This document shows, in pieces, positions 1 to 8,288 of a stretch of DNA of 64,000 bases. Numbering within the stretch: position 1 is the stretch's first letter; each line of letters starts with the position of its first letter. Origin of the DNA: Sulfurimicrobium sp. (GTDB taxonomy: Bacteria; Pseudomonadota; Gammaproteobacteria; Burkholderiales; Sulfuricellaceae); contig JAUSBJ010000017.1 of the NCBI GenBank assembly GCA_030652035.1, forward strand, positions 47,440 to 111,439. The letters are read 5' to 3'. The notes under the pieces are model-generated. The model was given only the letters and a program-made list of their open reading frames with translations, searched no databases and had not been told where the DNA came from. The translations under genes and the position numbers were made by a program.

Positions 1-113
1 GCATCGTTTTCCTCAAAGCATGGAATGAATGGGCAGAGGGCAACCACATCGAACCGGACCAGAAATGGGGCAGAGCCTGGCTGGAGGCTATCCGTGAGGA
101 ACTGGCGGAATGA
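1..113 (+). CDS. C-terminal end of a WbsX/GH99-like glycan protein (partial)
   Basis: Only the last 36 codons are inside the window; the frame is open from base 3 and ends with TGA at 111-113. The residues include a W-N-E-W-A-E-G motif followed by H-I-E-P-D, which is characteristic of the C-terminal part of WbsX-like proteins with a glycosyl hydrolase family 99-like fold found in O-antigen and exopolysaccharide clusters. The next gene starts at 110 and overlaps this stop as ATGA, so the two are translationally coupled. The family call rests on this short motif only; the exact activity cannot be told. Confidence 0.6.
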   Translation, partial: IVFLKAWNEWAEGNHIEPDQKWGRAWLEAIREELAE

Positions 114-1075
114 GCGCAGGTTTCGATCCTGATTTGATCTCCGTCATCATGCCATGTTACAACGCAGCCAGCTTTGTCGAGGAAGCGGTGAATTCTGTCA
201 TGAGCCAGTCCTTTGCAGATGTCGAACTGATTGTCGTGGATGACGGCTCAACCGATGGCAGTGTAAATATCCTGCAACAACTTGCTGCGCAATATTCGCC
301 GCGCCTGATGCTGTTGCATCAGGATCACATGGGTCCCTTTCCCGCACGGAATCTGGGGCTAAAACACGCGCGTGGCGGGCGTGTTGCGTTTCTCGACGCC
401 GACGATTTCTGGTCGCCGGTCGCGCTGGAAAAACTATCCGCAGCAATGGATTCCAGTCAAGCCGATATCGCCTATTGCGGCTGGCAAAACGTGGGAGAGG
501 GCGCACCCGGAACAGAACCCTATGTCCCGCCTGATTACAGCCAGATGGATACGGCAGCTGAGTTTTTACGTTCATGTCCTTGGCCCATCCATGCAGCACT
601 GGTACGGCGGGAGACCATTGATGCTGTCAGAGGGTTTTCAGAGCGGCGTTTCTCGGCCATGGATTACGATCTATGGATACGGCTCTATGCGCACACCCAG
701 AAACTCGTGCGGTTGCCGGAGGTGGTGGCTTTTTACCGCTGGCACGACAAGGGGCAGATTTCAAAAACAAAGTGGAAACAGGTGCTGGATGCATGGCAGG
801 TCCGGCGGGATTTTGTGCGTAACAACACCAGCCTGGTGGCAGGCATAGACCCAAACAAGTTGAAACAACTGGTTGATGGCGCCGTGCTGGATGCCGCTTA
901 TCAGGCTTACTGGAAACGTGACCTGATTTCCGCGCACAGGCTGTTTTACACTGCGCTGTTCAATGGTATTTGGCGATGGCACGATCTTAAATATATGCTT
1001 CCGAGCTTGCTACCCGAACGCATGTACCGGGCGCTTATCAGATTTGCAGATCAGCGGGGGGTGAGGCCGGAATGA
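110..1075 (+). CDS. GT2 family glycosyltransferase
   Basis: This 321-residue protein has a complete GT-A glycosyltransferase family 2 domain. The beginning shows S-V-I-M-P-C-Y-N (about residues 11-18), then V-D-D-G-S-T-D (43-49) for nucleotide binding, and L-D-A-D-D (95-99) as the metal-binding DxD. A later D-Y-D-L-W segment near residue 184 fits the acceptor/catalytic region. No membrane segment is evident, so it probably works at the cytoplasmic face, adding a sugar to a lipid-linked glycan. It overlaps both neighbours by ATGA junctions (110 and 1072), which places it in one operon with the deacetylase. Donor and linkage cannot be read from sequence. Confidence 0.9.
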   Translation: MSAGFDPDLISVIMPCYNAASFVEEAVNSVMSQSFADVELIVVDDGSTDGSVNILQQLAAQYSPRLMLLHQDHMGPFPARNLGLKHARGGRVAFLDADDFWSPVALEKLSAAMDSSQADIAYCGWQNVGEGAPGTEPYVPPDYSQMDTAAEFLRSCPWPIHAALVRRETIDAVRGFSERRFSAMDYDLWIRLYAHTQKLVRLPEVVAFYRWHDKGQISKTKWKQVLDAWQVRRDFVRNNTSLVAGIDPNKLKQLVDGAVLDAAYQAYWKRDLISAHRLFYTALFNGIWRWHDLKYMLPSLLPERMYRALIRFADQRGVRPE

Positions 1076-1884
1076 GCGAACAGGCATCACCCGTAGCGGA
1101 GCGCGTTGTCGTGCTCATGTATCACCGCATCGGAGTTGCGAGTAGCGATTGGGAGGAAAAATACTGTGTGGCCCCGGAACGCTTTTCGGCGCACATGCAT
1201 GCATTGCGGGATGCAGGCATGAGGCCGTGCAGCATTGATGAATTTGTGGCGTGGATGCAGGGGCAGCAGGCGCTTCCCTCCGGGAGCTTTGTGCTGACGT
1301 TCGATGACGGTTTCCATGGCGTATATGAGCATGCGGCACCGGTTCTGGCCAAGTTTGGTTGGCCAGCGACGGTGTTCCTGGTTTCTGACTTGTTAGGGAA
1401 GCGGGATATTTGGTGCAAGAAGGAGAATCCGTCAGGCAAGACATATCCTTTGTTTGGGCAAGCAGAAATTGAGGTTATGCGAGGCCAGGGGTTTTCATTT
1501 CATTCGCATTCACGAACCCATGCGGATCTTTCCACATTGCCGGACGATCTGTTGCGCAATGAATTAGAGGGTTCGCGAACCGAGCTGGAAAGTATGCTGG
1601 GAGCGCCGGTGCCCTACGTGGCATACCCGTATGGGCATATCAATGATCGGGTATTGCAGGCAGCGCAAGAAGCAGGCTACGAAGCGGGGTTTTCCGTGCA
1701 ACCCGGATTCAACCGGCCGGGGCAATCGTTGATGAGGATCAGGCGCCTGGATGTCTTTGGCACGGATACGGCGGCCAACCTGCTCAGGAAAGTCAGGTTC
1801 GGGACTAATGACGGGTCCTGGGGCAAGATGGCGCGCTACTACGGGAAGCAGGTCATGGAGAAAATACTGGGGTCAAGCAAGTGA
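1072..1884 (+). CDS. NodB-type polysaccharide deacetylase
   Basis: The 270-residue protein is a carbohydrate esterase 4 (NodB homology) enzyme expected to remove N-acetyl groups from a sugar polymer or its lipid-linked precursor. Motif 1 is L-T-F-D-D-G near residue 75, motif 2 is H-S-H-S-R-T-H near 144 (zinc-binding histidines), and motif 3 is Y-P-Y-G near 186. It begins with a Y-H-R-I motif typical of short cytoplasmic-like CE4 proteins in glycan clusters; no signal peptide is seen. It starts inside the stop of the upstream GT2 gene and is followed after 7 bases by another GT2 gene. It is distinct from the XrtA-linked deacetylase at 25682-26551. Confidence 0.88.
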   Translation: MSEQASPVAERVVVLMYHRIGVASSDWEEKYCVAPERFSAHMHALRDAGMRPCSIDEFVAWMQGQQALPSGSFVLTFDDGFHGVYEHAAPVLAKFGWPATVFLVSDLLGKRDIWCKKENPSGKTYPLFGQAEIEVMRGQGFSFHSHSRTHADLSTLPDDLLRNELEGSRTELESMLGAPVPYVAYPYGHINDRVLQAAQEAGYEAGFSVQPGFNRPGQSLMRIRRLDVFGTDTAANLLRKVRFGTNDGSWGKMARYYGKQVMEKILGSSK

Positions 1885-1891
1885 ACAAGCC

Positions 1892-2821
1892 ATGAATGCA
1901 GCCGATGTCGCCTACACGGTAGCGCTTTGTACGCATAACCATGCCCCTCGCCTTGCCCGCACGCTAAGGGATTTGGGCGGTTTGATTCAGCCCGAGCAGC
2001 CATGGGAATTCCTGGTGATAGACAATGCGAGCACGGATGACACCGCTGCAATACTGGTGGATAAATCCTGGCGCTTTCCTGGTCCGGAGGTGCGCATGGT
2101 GCGGGAGGAAAAGCTCGGCATTTCGCATGCCAGAAACCGTGCCGTCACAGAAGCACGTGGTGAATACATCATTTTTATCGACGATGATGAGACGCCCGAC
2201 ACAGGTTGGCTCCGTGCCTACGAGCATATGATTCAACAGGAGCACCCAGATGCATTGGGTGGGCGCATCGATGTTATGTTCGAGGATGCTGATCGCCCTC
2301 CGTGGTTATCGGATGAACTGCTGGGGTTTCTTGGGAAACTCGATCACGGTACTGTTCAGCATCAGCTAACCGACTCTGATACCCCAATTTTTACGGGGAA
2401 TTGCGGGTTCAAGAAAAGCATCTTCGATGACGCTGGTCTATTTAATGTGGACCTTGGGCGCAGAGGCGGCGATAATACGGGGGGCGAGGATACGGAAATG
2501 TACCGCCGCCTGGTGGAGGCGGGTTATAGCGTTTGGTGGACTCCCTCGGCAGTAATAAACCATCGTATTCAGGTGGGCAAACTGAGCCGGAGATATTTTC
2601 TTGATCTGCATTATCGCGAGGGAAGGATGGCGGGCCTGCTGGCGCGAGGCGGGCATTCCAGAATTCCTCCTTTTTATCTGTACCTTCAACTTGGGCATGC
2701 AATCCGGAATGTGTTTGTGTTGTGGCGCAGTGGAGGCCGCAACGCTACGCTGCGCAGGGAGATGAATATTGCCTATTTCGTGGGCTATATTCTTGGATGG
2801 GCGCTTGGCCGCATTTCATAA
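1892..2821 (+). CDS. GT2 family glycosyltransferase
   Basis: A 309-residue GT-A fold glycosyltransferase. The frame is open further upstream (to 1751), but that part overlaps the deacetylase and reads as non-coding, so the ATG at 1892 just after the deacetylase stop is chosen. Visible motifs are V-A-L-C-T-H-N at the start, I-D-N-A-S-T-D, F-I-D-D-D-E-T-P (extended DxD) and, in the second half, a G-G-E-D-T-E motif before the acceptor region. The C-terminus ends in a hydrophobic stretch that may touch the membrane. It resembles the GT domain of the fusion protein at 4118-7234, which has the same GGxED-type motif. Confidence 0.88.
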   Translation: MNAADVAYTVALCTHNHAPRLARTLRDLGGLIQPEQPWEFLVIDNASTDDTAAILVDKSWRFPGPEVRMVREEKLGISHARNRAVTEARGEYIIFIDDDETPDTGWLRAYEHMIQQEHPDALGGRIDVMFEDADRPPWLSDELLGFLGKLDHGTVQHQLTDSDTPIFTGNCGFKKSIFDDAGLFNVDLGRRGGDNTGGEDTEMYRRLVEAGYSVWWTPSAVINHRIQVGKLSRRYFLDLHYREGRMAGLLARGGHSRIPPFYLYLQLGHAIRNVFVLWRSGGRNATLRREMNIAYFVGYILGWALGRIS

Positions 2822-2919
2822 AATTGAGGGAAATAGCGTAGTGGCTGCGCTGGGGCAATAGCATCATCATTTTTTTGCCGATGCTGCTGTGATGCCAATG
2901 ATAGGAGATGGTGAGAAGC

Positions 2920-3885
2920 ATGAATTTTACCAAACAAAATAACGGACCCATTTTTATTGTTGGTGCGCCCCGTTCCGGCACGACGCTGTTGCAATTCATG
3001 CTGCGATCTCATCCGCGTCTGTCCTTGCCTACTGGAGAATCCCATTTCTTCATCCCGCTCTATCGCAATGCGGAAAAGTACGGTGATCTATCGCATCTGG
3101 AAAATGTCCGTGCCGTGCTCGAAGCCATGTACCGTCAAAGCCCGGATTTTCTGGATACCGACTTGCATGGCATGAAATTCGATGTCGAAACCCTGGCAGA
3201 AGAGCTTCACCAAGAGGGGCGCAGCACCATGCCTGCAATTGTCGCCGGCCTGTTCGAGAAAAATGCCCGTGGCGAAGGTAAAGTGCGCTGGGGGGACAAG
3301 ACGCCATATTATGTATTGCATCTTCCAAAGATTATGGAATGGTTCCCCGATGCTCAAATCATCCATGTTATTCGCGATGGCCGCGATTGCGCGCTTTCCA
3401 TGGCTGCGCGGAAACACGATTTCGGTGTGTATAACACTTACCTTGCAGCGAAATATTGGCAGCAGTATGTCGAAGTCGGGCAAACAGAGGGGAGAAAGCT
3501 GGGCAATAATGTTTATTTCGAGTTGCGATATTGCGATCTGTTGGCCGAGCCGGAGAAAATGATGCGTTCAGTGTGTGCATTCCTGGGTGAAGAGTACTCT
3601 GACTCCATTATCCGTTTCCAGAAAGCCACCGACCCGAACGCCAATACGCCTCTCCTCAAGAAAGCTTTGCAGCCAGACAATTGTTATAAATGGAAGTCGC
3701 TCATGACACAGGATCAGATACGTGTCTTCGAAAGTGCGGCGGGGGACACCCTCCAGCATTGCGGCTACAAAGTGATGTCTGATTGCAAACTGCTCCCGTT
3801 GGCATTCAGGGGCGGGTACCGGTTGCACAATGAGCTTGTTTTACGCTGGTGGGACCTAAAAAAACGCTTTGTCAAGCCTCGTTGA
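2920..3885 (+). CDS. Sulfotransferase family protein
   Basis: A PAPS-dependent sulfotransferase-fold protein of 321 residues, likely adding sulfate to a sugar of the exopolysaccharide or to a related acceptor. The 5'-phosphosulfate loop G-A-P-R-S-G-T-T-L-L is near residue 16 and the 3'-phosphate segment V-I-R-D-G-R-D-C is near 150. The ATG at 2920 is preferred because A-G-G-A-G at 2903-2907 lies 12 bases before it; the ATG at 2908 abuts that ribosome site, and GTG at 2911 is only 3 bases away. Family members usually have about 270-330 residues, so it looks complete. The next gene downstream contains a sulfatase-like domain, a suggestive pairing. Confidence 0.85.
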   Translation: MNFTKQNNGPIFIVGAPRSGTTLLQFMLRSHPRLSLPTGESHFFIPLYRNAEKYGDLSHLENVRAVLEAMYRQSPDFLDTDLHGMKFDVETLAEELHQEGRSTMPAIVAGLFEKNARGEGKVRWGDKTPYYVLHLPKIMEWFPDAQIIHVIRDGRDCALSMAARKHDFGVYNTYLAAKYWQQYVEVGQTEGRKLGNNVYFELRYCDLLAEPEKMMRSVCAFLGEEYSDSIIRFQKATDPNANTPLLKKALQPDNCYKWKSLMTQDQIRVFESAAGDTLQHCGYKVMSDCKLLPLAFRGGYRLHNELVLRWWDLKKRFVKPR

Positions 3886-4117
3886 AATGCATACTTAGGT
3901 AGAAGAATTATGGGGTGGAGTTCATGTCCTGCTCAAGACACATATAGCGGCCACATGGTTTTGTCCTTACCAGATGCAAATATGTTTTTTGGATTTGCCC
4001 GCTTGTGCAGGGATGGGCTGTTGCCTTTTTGAAAAACAGTAACAAAAGAACCAAATTATTCTCTGACCTCCGACATTACCGCAGGCGCCTGATAATCGTC
4101 ATGACTGTAGATTTAGA

Positions 4118-7100
4118 ATGAAACGCCTTTCCGTTCTGGTATGTACGCACAATCGCTGGAATCTGCTGGAAAAATTGCTGCAATCCCTTAATGCGGCCAG
4201 CCGGCCAGCAGGTTGGGATGTCGGCATCCTGGTTGCCGCCAATGCCTGCACTGATGAAACGCATCAGTCACTTGATTCCTATCTGGAACAGCAAGCTGAA
4301 AATCAACTGCTGCCGCTTGAGTGGTTTGCCGAGCCAATACCCGGCAAGTCTGTTGCGCTCAACAGTGCTATTCGACGTATTGAGGGGGATTTGGTCGCAT
4401 TGATTGACGACGACCAAAGAGTTGCAAAAGATTTTTTCGTCAATCTGTGTGGTTTGGCTGATAGCAATCAGGAAGCCTCAATATTTTGTGGCAGATTGCT
4501 GCCGGACTGGGATGGCACAGAGCCTTCATGGATGCATCATGGGCCATACAAAATGTATCCGCCCCCGATCCCCCATTTTGAGTTGGGGGATGTTGCTCAT
4601 TTTGTGTCCGGAGGCGAGATTACGCCGGGAGGCGGTAACCTTTTTGTCAGGCGCGAGGTGTTTGGGCTTGTGGGTGATTTTTCCACTGACCTGGGCCCCC
4701 GTGGCCACGATTTGGGGGGGGGGGAAGATACGGCTTATGTGCTCAAGGCCCTTTCGCAAGGGGTGCGCCTGTATTACACCCCGGATATTGTTCAATACCA
4801 CTATGTCGACCCGGAAAGGCTGAGGCCGGGCTTTCTCATACGCTTCGCATATCAGCGCACCTTCGCGGCCGTGCGCCTTGGACCGGGCACCGGCAAGATG
4901 CCCGCCTATGTGTGGCGAAAACTCGCGACCTATGGCATCAACGCGCTATTGTCATTAGGATCAGACCGGCGGCGGTTCTACATGATCCGAACGGCTGCGG
5001 CTCTCGGGGAAATAAAAGGGCTGTTTGAGGCCAATGCTGCTGCACGGCTGTCTCGGCCAGAGGCGGGGAGGGGAGGCGTAAGCGTGGTTGCCGCTTTGCC
5101 TGCCGTCCTTGGCGGTTTAACAGCTTGGTGGGCGAGGCCGCTGGTGATGGAAGGTTTGCCTGTTGCAGCCGGTATCGCCGCGCTGTGCATGGCTGTTTTG
5201 TTGTTCAAGTCAGTGCTGAATTTTTCACGTACCGGACCCCAGCTCAAGTCGGAGATATTGCGCTACTACCTGCCGTATTCCTTGTATGCCTTGTCTCGCC
5301 TGGGTTTTTGGGCCTTCTTGCTGTGCTTGTTGATGGCGCTGGCGGGCGTTGCTTTTTATTATTTCCTGGCTGCGGCCTTTTATTTTCCCATCCATCTCGG
5401 GGTTGCGGCAGTTTTTGGACTCTTGGGCGTTGCGCTGGCGACGGGCTTGCAGTTCTGCCGTCATCTCTTGTATATCCCTGGCAGCATAGAGGCTTCTTCG
5501 AACTACCGGATGAGCCGCTTTTACCCGTTATGGGCAAGGCTAACCCCCGGCCGGATCGAAGGCATCTACTATGCATTGTTGTTTGCGTTCGCGGGTTCCG
5601 CGATTGCCGGCGGCGTGCGTTCAGGGCTGGAAGGCCAGATGGAATACGCCCTGGGGCTGCTTGCGGCGGCCGCGGCTTTTTTGATTCCCGCCGTTCTGTG
5701 GCGTGCTGGAAAAGAGCCGCGCCCTGTTCGCTCTGGGGCCGCTACGGCAAGGCCAAACATCTTAATGATCGGGGCCGATTCCTTGCGCTCCGATCGCCTG
5801 GGGGTGAATGGTAATCCACGCGGCTTGACCCCCACGCTCGATGCATTGGCAAAGCGTGGCGTGCTATTGCAGCAGTGTTTTGTCCCCTGCGCGCGCACGG
5901 CGCCCAGCCTGGCTTCCATGCTGAGCGGCCGGTGGCCCCATAGCCACGGCATTCGTGATAATTTTTCCACCGTGGATGAGGCTGAACTGGGCCGCGCTCC
6001 GCTTCCTCACGTCCTGCAGGCACATGGTTACAGCTCGATTGCCGTGAGCGACTGGTGCGGTTCGGATCTTGGCAAGTTTCCGTTCGGATTTGGTGAGGTT
6101 GACCTGCCGCAGGATCAGTGGAATATCCGGTACCTTATCCGGCAGGGCCCGAAAGACATTCGCCTTTTCTTGTCGCTCTTTACTCACAATGATTTTGGCC
6201 GCCGCTTTTTGCCGGAGCTCTATTATCTGGCGGGCGTTCCGATGACATCGGAACTGGGCAGGCGTACTCGCAGTGCCATCAGCAGATGCGCTAGCGAGGG
6301 GAACCCGTTTTTTCTGAATGTATTCATGTCTGCCACGCATGCGCCTTTCGGCTCCGAATATCCCTACTACACTCAACATGCGTCCAAGGCGTATTCCGGG
6401 TGTTCCAAATTTGTCATGAGCGGCCTGAATGAACCTTTCGAAGTGATTCGGCGCCAGAAACAGGGCAAGGAATTTGTTGATCTTGAACAAGTGCTGAACT
6501 TGTACGATGGCTGTGTGAGCAACTTTGACAACGAAGTTGCGCGTACCCTTGATCATCTTGACCAGTGTGGCCTGACTGACAATACCATTGTGGTGATCTA
6601 CAGCGATCATGGCATGGAATTTTTCGAGCGGGAAACCTGGGGCCAGGGCAATAGCGTGATCGTGGACGATAGCTCGCGCATCCCCTTGATCATTGCCGAC
6701 CCGCGCCGACCAATTGGCCAGGCCATCACCCATACGGTGCGCAGCATCGATTTGGCGCCCACGCTTCTGGATCTGCTTGGCCTGCCCATCCCAAAAGAGA
6801 TGCAGGGGGTTTCCCTCAAGCAATGCATTGACGGCGAGATTGACGACCCGGGCCTCGCTGCTTATGCAGAAACCGGGATATGGGTGACCCGTGTTCCGAG
6901 CATGGAAGAAGATCACATCACTTATCCGGATCTGCCTGATCTGCTGGAGATCATGGACAAGCGAGATGGAACAATGGCCATCAAATCCGACTATCGGGAT
7001 TTGATCGTTAGTGCCAAGGATCGAATGGTGCGGTCTGACCGCTGGAAACTCGTTCATCTTCCTATGAATGAGGGAATTTCCCGCAGACTATTCGACCTGG

Positions 7101-7234
7101 ATAATGACCCGACATGCCTGAAAGACGTGTCAGCCATTTATCCCGAGGCGATGGCCGAAATGAGCGCTTTATTGGAGAAATGGATGGCGGAAGACACCCG
7201 CATGCAGCCAGGGGGGCTTGATGCACCCAGTTAA
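4118..7234 (+). CDS. Fusion protein: GT2 glycosyltransferase - membrane region - sulfatase-like/phosphotransferase domain
   Basis: This 1038-residue protein joins three parts. Residues 1 to about 320 form a GT2 domain (V-L-V-C-T-H-N-R, L-I-D-D-D-Q, and G-G-G-E-D at 200-204). Residues about 330-540 hold several hydrophobic helices. Residues about 545-1038 are an alkaline phosphatase superfamily domain beginning N-I-L-M-I-G-A-D-S-L-R-S-D-R, with D-H-G at 830-832 as metal ligands. At the place where sulfatases carry the formylglycine cysteine in C-x-P-S-R, this protein reads T-A-P-S-L with Thr594. Threonine nucleophiles are known in phosphoethanolamine and lipoteichoic-acid type enzymes, so a phospho-group transferase or hydrolase may be more likely than a sulfatase. 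An 11-G run lies in the GT part. Confidence 0.85.
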   Translation: MKRLSVLVCTHNRWNLLEKLLQSLNAASRPAGWDVGILVAANACTDETHQSLDSYLEQQAENQLLPLEWFAEPIPGKSVALNSAIRRIEGDLVALIDDDQRVAKDFFVNLCGLADSNQEASIFCGRLLPDWDGTEPSWMHHGPYKMYPPPIPHFELGDVAHFVSGGEITPGGGNLFVRREVFGLVGDFSTDLGPRGHDLGGGEDTAYVLKALSQGVRLYYTPDIVQYHYVDPERLRPGFLIRFAYQRTFAAVRLGPGTGKMPAYVWRKLATYGINALLSLGSDRRRFYMIRTAAALGEIKGLFEANAAARLSRPEAGRGGVSVVAALPAVLGGLTAWWARPLVMEGLPVAAGIAALCMAVLLFKSVLNFSRTGPQLKSEILRYYLPYSLYALSRLGFWAFLLCLLMALAGVAFYYFLAAAFYFPIHLGVAAVFGLLGVALATGLQFCRHLLYIPGSIEASSNYRMSRFYPLWARLTPGRIEGIYYALLFAFAGSAIAGGVRSGLEGQMEYALGLLAAAAAFLIPAVLWRAGKEPRPVRSGAATARPNILMIGADSLRSDRLGVNGNPRGLTPTLDALAKRGVLLQQCFVPCARTAPSLASMLSGRWPHSHGIRDNFSTVDEAELGRAPLPHVLQAHGYSSIAVSDWCGSDLGKFPFGFGEVDLPQDQWNIRYLIRQGPKDIRLFLSLFTHNDFGRRFLPELYYLAGVPMTSELGRRTRSAISRCASEGNPFFLNVFMSATHAPFGSEYPYYTQHASKAYSGCSKFVMSGLNEPFEVIRRQKQGKEFVDLEQVLNLYDGCVSNFDNEVARTLDHLDQCGLTDNTIVVIYSDHGMEFFERETWGQGNSVIVDDSSRIPLIIADPRRPIGQAITHTVRSIDLAPTLLDLLGLPIPKEMQGVSLKQCIDGEIDDPGLAAYAETGIWVTRVPSMEEDHITYPDLPDLLEIMDKRDGTMAIKSDYRDLIVSAKDRMVRSDRWKLVHLPMNEGISRRLFDLDNDPTCLKDVSAIYPEAMAEMSALLEKWMAEDTRMQPGGLDAPS
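4714..4724 (+). repeat. Poly-G tract of 11 inside the GT2-sulfatase fusion gene
   Basis: Eleven consecutive G bases span the end of a TTG codon, three GGG codons and the first base of a GAA codon, encoding L-G-G-G-E of the conserved GGxED motif. Homopolymer runs of this length slip during replication in many bacteria. A change of one or two bases would break the frame early in the gene. In the present sequence the frame is intact. Confidence 0.9.
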
Positions 7235-8210
7235 CGAAATGCAAGTCTCCAATAGCGGCATGCGAGTGAGCGTCGTTATTCCCGCATACAACTCAGCACG
7301 TTTTTTGCGGGAGACGATTGAAAGTGTGCGGCAGCAGACCACCCCTGTACATGAAATCATTGTCGTGGACGACGGTTCCACTGACGAGACAGGCCAAGTC
7401 ATTCAATCACTTGGCGAGGGCATTGTTTATGTACGGCAAGCCAATGCAGGAGTGTCTGCCGCCAGAAACCGAGGTATTGCAGAAGCCAGGGGAGAAATCA
7501 TCGCATTTCTGGATGCGGACGATCTATGGCTTCCTCAAAAGGTGGAAAATCAGGTCAGGGTCTTTCTAGGCAACCCGGATGTGGCGCTGGTTGCTACTGA
7601 CAGAGCGGATATTGATGAGCATGGCGGGTTGCTGCTGGATTCGTTATTCAAATACCGGGGGTTCTACGGGTTCTTATACGAATTGGGTAACGGCCCAATC
7701 CCCCATGCCCTGAGCCGCCTTGTGCAGGTAAATTTCATCCCCACGAGTAGTGTCATGGTGCGTAAATCGGCCCTTAACCAGGCTGGCGATTTCAATACAA
7801 GCATACGCTATGGGGAGGATCTCGATCTATGGGCGCGCATTGCCTCACAACATGCCATCGCCTGTATTCCGGAAGTCCTGACACACTACCGGCGGCACGG
7901 CAGCAATGCGACCCAGGCTACAGAAAATCTACTGCTTGATTTGGTGCGCGTCATGAAAAACATCCGCTCCTGGGGTGCTCTGGCTTTAAGCAAAGAGGGT
8001 TTGAATGCAGACAAACTGGTGGCTCAGTCGCTATGGGATTTAGGCTATTGGTATTTTACGTCGACTGCTCCAAGACGGGCTTATAACGCTTTCATGGAGA
8101 GTTTCAGGGAGAGTCCTTCGCTGCGAACACTCATCTATGCCTGGTTGAGCCTGACTCCGCCAGGTATTCTTGGGAGACTTCGCAAGGTCAAGCAGAAAAC
8201 CATTGGTTGA
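7221..8210 (+). CDS. GT2 family glycosyltransferase
   Basis: A soluble-looking GT-A glycosyltransferase of about 329 residues. Motifs are V-V-I-P-A-Y-N-S-A near the start, V-V-D-D-G-S-T-D-E, A-N-A-G-V-S-A-A-R-N-R-G, F-L-D-A-D-D as the DxD, and Y-G-E-D-L-D-L-W in the acceptor half. The first ATG (7221) overlaps the preceding fusion gene by 14 bases and follows a run of G that can act as a ribosome site; ATGs at 7239 and 7260 are possible shorter starts. The overlap suggests translational coupling with the fusion gene. Confidence 0.87.
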   Translation: MHPVNEMQVSNSGMRVSVVIPAYNSARFLRETIESVRQQTTPVHEIIVVDDGSTDETGQVIQSLGEGIVYVRQANAGVSAARNRGIAEARGEIIAFLDADDLWLPQKVENQVRVFLGNPDVALVATDRADIDEHGGLLLDSLFKYRGFYGFLYELGNGPIPHALSRLVQVNFIPTSSVMVRKSALNQAGDFNTSIRYGEDLDLWARIASQHAIACIPEVLTHYRRHGSNATQATENLLLDLVRVMKNIRSWGALALSKEGLNADKLVAQSLWDLGYWYFTSTAPRRAYNAFMESFRESPSLRTLIYAWLSLTPPGILGRLRKVKQKTIG

Positions 8211-8288
8211 AACATATGACTATTCATTTCACCATATCCACATTGTGCACATTACCTCAGCCAGGTGGAAAAGCCGGTTATTCAAGCG

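Noticed and set aside
5864..7057. 397-codon minus-strand frame
   Set aside because: Antisense to the sulfatase-like domain of the fusion protein; no domain or ribosome site supports it.
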